Shown piece by piece: positions 59,701 through 64,000 of a stretch of 64,000 nucleotides of DNA. The stretch's first letter is position 1. Each line of letters opens with the position of its first letter. The stretch covers positions 4,190,001-4,254,000 of the forward strand of contig NC_091095.1 of the NCBI RefSeq assembly GCF_024713975.1, in the 5' to 3' direction. The notes under the pieces are model-generated. The model saw nothing but the letters and a program-made list of their open reading frames with translations, did no database searches and was not told the DNA's origin. This DNA comes from Paralichthys olivaceus. Its lineage: Eukaryota; Chordata; Actinopteri; Pleuronectiformes; Paralichthyidae. A program made the position numbers and the translations under genes.

Positions 59701-61250
59701 TAAACTCACCTGCATGTCTGAGAGAACCTGGAGGAAACTGGAGGAACATGCAACCTCCACACAGAATGGTCCCCTGTTGGGTTTCAACTTTGAGTGTGCG
59801 TGTGTGTGTTTCAGGTCACTTTGAGGTGGTGTCTCCTACAGTGATACATTATCAAGGCGGCATGAGAGCCAACTACACCGTAGAGAAGTGCAACTTTTTA
59901 CAGCGTCAGGGTGAGATTATGCTCCACTCAAAAACATTCTACATCGCTGCCATGGAAACAGACTGGGACTACTCACCCAACCGCACCTGGGAGAACGAGA
60001 TGTTCCAAAACCACGAAAAGTATGGATAGTACTTTACCAAGCTAATACTACTAATGTTGTGTATCTGTTACGCTGGATGCTTCGTCATTGCCCTGAACAC
60101 ATATATTATTTTGAGTGGTTCAGCTGTGAATAGTCATTAGAGCTTAATAGTATTAATAGTCCCCAACACATCTTTCCCATGTTCGAGTCTTGTTTGTTAA
60201 AATGAAATGACTTGTGTCCCTCTGTAGCCCCGCCCCTGTCTTCCTGGACCAGCAGGGTGGATTCATCGGCTCCCGTTACAAGAAGGTGGTGTACCGCCAG
60301 TTCACCAACAACAAATTCACCACGCAGGTGGAGAGAGCGGCCGATATGAAACACCTGGGAGTTATGGGTAGGCTCTCAACGATGTGAAAGTGGACAGAAC
60401 TTTGATCTGACGTAAAACACAGCACAGTTAAAGTTATACCTCACAGTAAAGAGACTGTGGGAAGTTAGACATCATGTAGCGTGACCTGGTTCTTTCCTTC
60501 CTCTCAGGTCCGATGATTCATGCTGATGTTGGGGACAAAGTGAATGTGGTTTTTAAGAACATGGCGTCCAGACCTTATTCTATCCACGCCCATGGAGTCA
60601 AGACAGAGACCCCTGACGTCTACCACACCAAACCAGGTACACACAGGCAGGATGTCAGCTGACAGGATGTTGATTTCCTTATAACTGATCTTGTGGACTG
60701 ATGATCGCTGCTGAATATCAGCCCACAGGTTTTAGTGTCTCATTCATGGGCTACATTTTATATGCTGAGGTTCAATTCATCTTAATATTTGATTCATTTA
60801 TTAAAACAATGGTTTTATTCATTACCTCAAATAAAGAGGTTGTGTTTTCATCAGAGTATGTGTATTTTCTTCTTGTCTGTCTTTGTATGAGCTCGACCAG
60901 ACAAAGTCCAATCAACTTAAATCTCTTGGATTGCAAATGTTTTCCTGATAAACTCCTTTCTGTTGCCGTGAGAGGAAATGTTATTAACTGTGAGAACTTC
61001 TCATTTGATCAGTATTGACTTTACTTTTTGCAGCATAACAAAATGACCTAATTCCTAAATCCTGGTTTGTCTCAGCTCTGTTGACTGTGACTGTGTGTAA
61101 CTATGTTTTTTTATGAAAATGTAAATGTGTTTCCCAGGTGAGACTCACACTTACACCTGGTACGTTACGAAGAACACGGGCCCCACCACAGAGCAGGAGG
61201 ATTGTTCTGTGTCAGCCTACTACTCCACTGTGGATGTTGTCAAGGTACGT

Positions 61251-61300
<50 letters not shown>

Positions 61301-63206
61301 TATTAAAAACACACACACACACTATTAAAAACACACACACACACACACACACACACTATTAAAAACACACACACACAGGCATTGACATATTTTTTCCTGC
61401 CCTCAAGGATCTGTACAGCGGGCTGATTGGTTCGCTGGTGATTTGTCGCCGTAGCTGGGGCAGGTGAGATTTTCTACATTATGAAGGGATCCGTATTGTT
61501 AAGTTGTTGCTGTGGTTATGCAGTTTACTCTGTGTTGTGTTATTAAGCTTTATAATTACAGTGAAATGCTGACGTGTTGTTTCATTAATTTGCCTCCAGG
61601 ACTCTGGGACTAAAGAAAGAAGTAGAAGAGTTCGCTCTGCTTTTCCTGGTTTTTGATGAGAATGAAAGCTGGTGAGTCTGAATATAAAGAAAGAGGATGA
61701 CTGGATGAGTGTAGGGATGAAAGAAAGAGGATGAATGGATGAGTGTAGGGATGACTTTATTCATTTGAGCTTTTCTTGTGTTGTGCTTGATGAGTTCAAA
61801 TCATTGCTGTCATCATCTTCTCCTGCAGGTACCTGGATGAAAACATCAGGACCCACATCAGGAACCCTCGCACAAATTTGAAGGAAGATGAAACTTTTAT
61901 TGAGAGCAACAAGATGCACGGTGAGATGAACATACATGTAAAATCAAACATGTTATTTTAACGGGTGGGGGGGCATTTTTTCTTGCTTCATTTACAACAA
62001 AAATATATATTTTGTGTTTGTGTTTTCTTGCAGCCATTAATGGCTACGTGTACGGTAACCTGAATGGTTTGAACATGGAGGTGGGGGATAAGGTGTACTG
62101 GTACCTGATTGGAATGGGCAGTGAGGTGGACATACACACAGTACACTGGCACGGACATAGTGTGCAATACAAGGTGATGAAAAACACAAGACACGCCAAC
62201 ACAATCACAGTTTACAAACGCAAAGCTGATGTGATAATCGTCTTCTCTCTGCAGTTGGGCGGAGGTCCTCACACCACTGATGTGTTCCAGTTGTTTCCAG
62301 CAACATTCCAGGTAAAACCTCTTCACCTGAGCAACTTTCTATAAAAACTCCTTTTGTCTTTGTTGCTGAACTAAAATAAGTTGCATTTTGCATTTACCAT
62401 CAACAAATAGCTTTTAGGGATCTTTGTTTACAGTTACTAACATGTTTTTTGTCAAAAATACAACAAAACCAACTGGTAAGATAAGTTAACGCAAACTGCT
62501 ACAGAGAGCAAACAAGGAAGACATAAACAATAGAAAATACTGTGTTTTGATACAGATACACTTTCAATAAAGTTTTCATCAACTTGAATTGACAAGCTTC
62601 TAAAGTCAGGTGATCAGTTTTTTTTATCTTGAGCACAAGATGAATAACATAAATATTTGTCAAATTACTCCTGCTGATGAAAATCATGTGTCTCCGTTCA
62701 AGAGCAGATAGAATTTCATTTAACATTATGTTATAAGGTGAAAATAAAATGAAGTCTTTAAAACACATTAATTTCTCTTTTGCAAATATATAAAATTCTC
62801 TGGACTTTCGGGGCTAAACAATACAAATGAGTAAATATTAAGTACAATAACATTACGCAGCCTAAAAACATCGTCTTTAAAACCAATTGAAAAGAAAATA
62901 TCTGAAAAAAGTATTTGATTTTAACCGACGGTCCAACAAAATGAACAATGTCATTGTTCATTAAAAACGACAGGATATGGAGACGCTCCGCTCTGGTGTG
63001 ACAGCTCTGTTGAACTATGTTAGAAACTCTGGACCAGTGGATCATGTTCTCATCTCTCTCACCTGCAGACAGTCAAGATGCGTCCTGAGATTCCTGGTAG
63101 CTGGCTGCTCCACTGTCACGTCAATGATCACATTAAAGCTGGTATGGAGGCCATGTACACTGTCACTGAGAAAGGTAAGAAAACATGGGAGCCTGATGAT
63201 GATGAA

Positions 63207-63243
<37 letters not shown>

Positions 63244-63304
63244 GTGTAGTTGACGACATGTTTGTTTTTCTTCCACAGTGAAGAAGAGGGGATTCATAGG
63301 CTGA
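53539..63304 (+). CDS. cp: Ceruloplasmin, secreted multicopper ferroxidase
   Basis: Twenty-four exons join to 3,246 nt, 1,081 residues, near human CP (1,065): 53539-53699, 54926-55170, 55245-55457, 55688-55861, 55956-56047, 56300-56462, 56562-56700, 56807-56946, 57492-57632, 57730-57774, 57826-58064, 58813-58963, 59097-59309, 59815-60019, 60228-60367, 60508-60636, 61138-61244, 61408-61463, 61600-61671, 61829-61920, 62034-62173, 62255-62311, 63069-63174, 63279-63304. It oxidises Fe(II) to Fe(III) for transferrin loading. Six cupredoxin domains follow the signal peptide [20 protein letters not shown]. Trinuclear-cluster ligands are present (HAH and HSH in domain 1; HWHGH and HCH in domain 6), as is the domain-6 type 1 site [12 protein letters not shown]. 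There is no C-terminal membrane segment, so it is CP rather than hephaestin. Domain 4 lacks its type 1 copper ligands. Donors of exons 7 (gttggt) and 12 (gttcgt) are unusual. Confidence 0.96.
55877..55908 (+). repeat. (CA)n microsatellite in ceruloplasmin intron 4
   Basis: About 16 CA units in a 94-bp intron between exons 55688-55861 and 55956-56047, so the repeat makes up a third of the intron. Confidence 0.9.
56714..56767 (+). repeat. (CA)n microsatellite in ceruloplasmin intron 7
   Basis: About 27 CA units just after the weak donor gttggt of exon 7; the intron is only 106 bp. Confidence 0.9.
61253..61378 (+). repeat. (CA)n microsatellite in ceruloplasmin intron 17
   Basis: CA tracts separated by three tattaaaa words; starts 9 bases after the donor of exon 17. 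Confidence 0.9.
63195..63243 (+). repeat. (GAT)n trinucleotide array in the last ceruloplasmin intron
   Basis: About 16 GAT units with one GAA interruption within the 104-bp final intron (63175-63278). Read in the frame of the preceding exon it would encode aspartates. Confidence 0.95.
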
Positions 63305-63316
63305 ACTGTCGAGGAA

Positions 63317-63322
63317 AATAAA
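63317..63322 (+). terminator. cp: Polyadenylation signal of ceruloplasmin
   Basis: AATAAA 13 bases after the stop codon TGA 63302-63304; a second AATAAA is just downstream (63365-63370). Confidence 0.6.
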
Positions 63323-64000
63323 TCCATATTAAAAAAAACATCAAGCTATTACTGCAGCAAATCCAATAAAAACATGTAATATATATTAAAACACATAACA
63401 AATTCAGTCTAATATGAAGAGTAACACCCTGCCTCCTCCATGTTAGTGGATAGAATATGGACAAAACAAAGAAGTGAAATAACTTTGGCGCCTTCCCCCG
63501 ACTGTAACTTTGCAGACTATGGCCCCGGATGACATCTTCAATGCAAGATGGCAGCTTTTGTATTGAAGACATTTTGGCTTAATCCTTCGTGGGAGGAAGT
63601 GAAGACAAGTCGTCCATCTTTATAAAAAAGTGTACGTTTTTTATAAAGATGGACAACTTGTCTTCTTTTGGGTCGGTCGTCTCACTGCGTCTGTGTAAAT
63701 GGACAAAATGCAGTGAAAGTGAAAAATAAATAGAGAGAAAGGGGGGTTCTTACAGCACAGTAATCAACTCTTTTCTGCAAAATAGCCAAAGCTACTGTGC
63801 GAGTTTGAATCTAACTAGCATTTTTAAAGTCACACAGCGTTTTCCCGACTTGATTTGCCTCCTCAGTCATGCTCAGCTTCATCAGCTCCACCCCTCCCCA
63901 TGTTCCCTCGTCCTTGCTCACTTTGACCTGCTTCACACTGGACTCTCTGCACAAGTACCTGGACTCTGGATTTCCCTCCTCTGCGCTGTGGTTTTTTAGT
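63323..64000. other. Downstream flank of ceruloplasmin, repeat-derived
   Basis: No coding exon is supported. The text ctgcctcctccatgttagtg and aactttggcgccttcccccg belongs to the fish repeat also seen at 1330-1490 and 52150-52240. A 29-bp-stem inverted repeat is at 63601-63665. Sequence after 63840 has an open frame without recognisable features. Confidence 0.5.

Noticed and set aside
53539-63304. Hephaestin rather than ceruloplasmin
   Set aside because: The protein ends shortly after domain 6 with VKKRGFIG and no membrane helix follows, and the gene sits beside TM4SF genes as CP does.

Overview
The window is vertebrate nuclear DNA from a ray-finned fish. Genes are split by GT-AG introns, (CA)n microsatellites are dense, and several interspersed repeats typical of teleosts are present. 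The order tm4sf4 - tm4sf1/18-like - ceruloplasmin matches the vertebrate CP/TM4SF block (human 3q24-q25). A percomorph is likely from the tRNA-derived SINE type, but the species cannot be named from sequence alone.

Layout. 1-1031 (+): the last three exons of a calcium-regulated mitochondrial ATP-Mg/Pi carrier (SLC25A24-like). 2819-3481 (-): tmem69. 4.4-6.3 kb: two large simple-sequence blocks, a CA-rich minisatellite with higher-order structure and a GATA array. 6832-25292 (-): a secreted mucin-like gene whose predicted product is about 5,800 residues. Its central exon of 16.8 kb is uninterrupted and is followed by two WxxW (mucin-2 type) domains. 25.9-29.0 kb: mostly non-coding. 29027-31267 (-): tm4sf4. 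32995-42979 (+): a 12-exon gamma-glutamyltransferase of the YwrD-like type, predicted cytosolic. 45532-51143 (+): a TM4SF1/TM4SF18-like tetraspan gene. 53539-63304 (+): a complete 24-exon ceruloplasmin gene. 63.3-64.0 kb: repeat-derived sequence with a long hairpin.

The most unusual locus is the mucin-like gene. Short 5' exons encode a signal peptide. The giant exon then holds (a) about 40 charged 18-residue repeats rich in K, D, N, P and G, (b) about 4,500 residues of Thr/Pro repeats, and (c) 14 copies of a related 18-residue repeat that each carry cysteine. The Thr region is interrupted by 16 spacers. At DNA level these are the same repeat family as arrays (a) and (c), but they are read one nucleotide out of phase, so one DNA motif supplies two different peptides in one reading frame. 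The coding strand is almost only A and C through this stretch, and long antisense open frames are by-products of that composition.

Ceruloplasmin also has a notable feature: the trinuclear cluster and domain-6 type 1 copper ligands are intact, the domain-4 type 1 site has lost its Cys and one His, and domain 2 has a Met where human CP has Leu. All assignments are by reading and recalled family knowledge; no database search was run.
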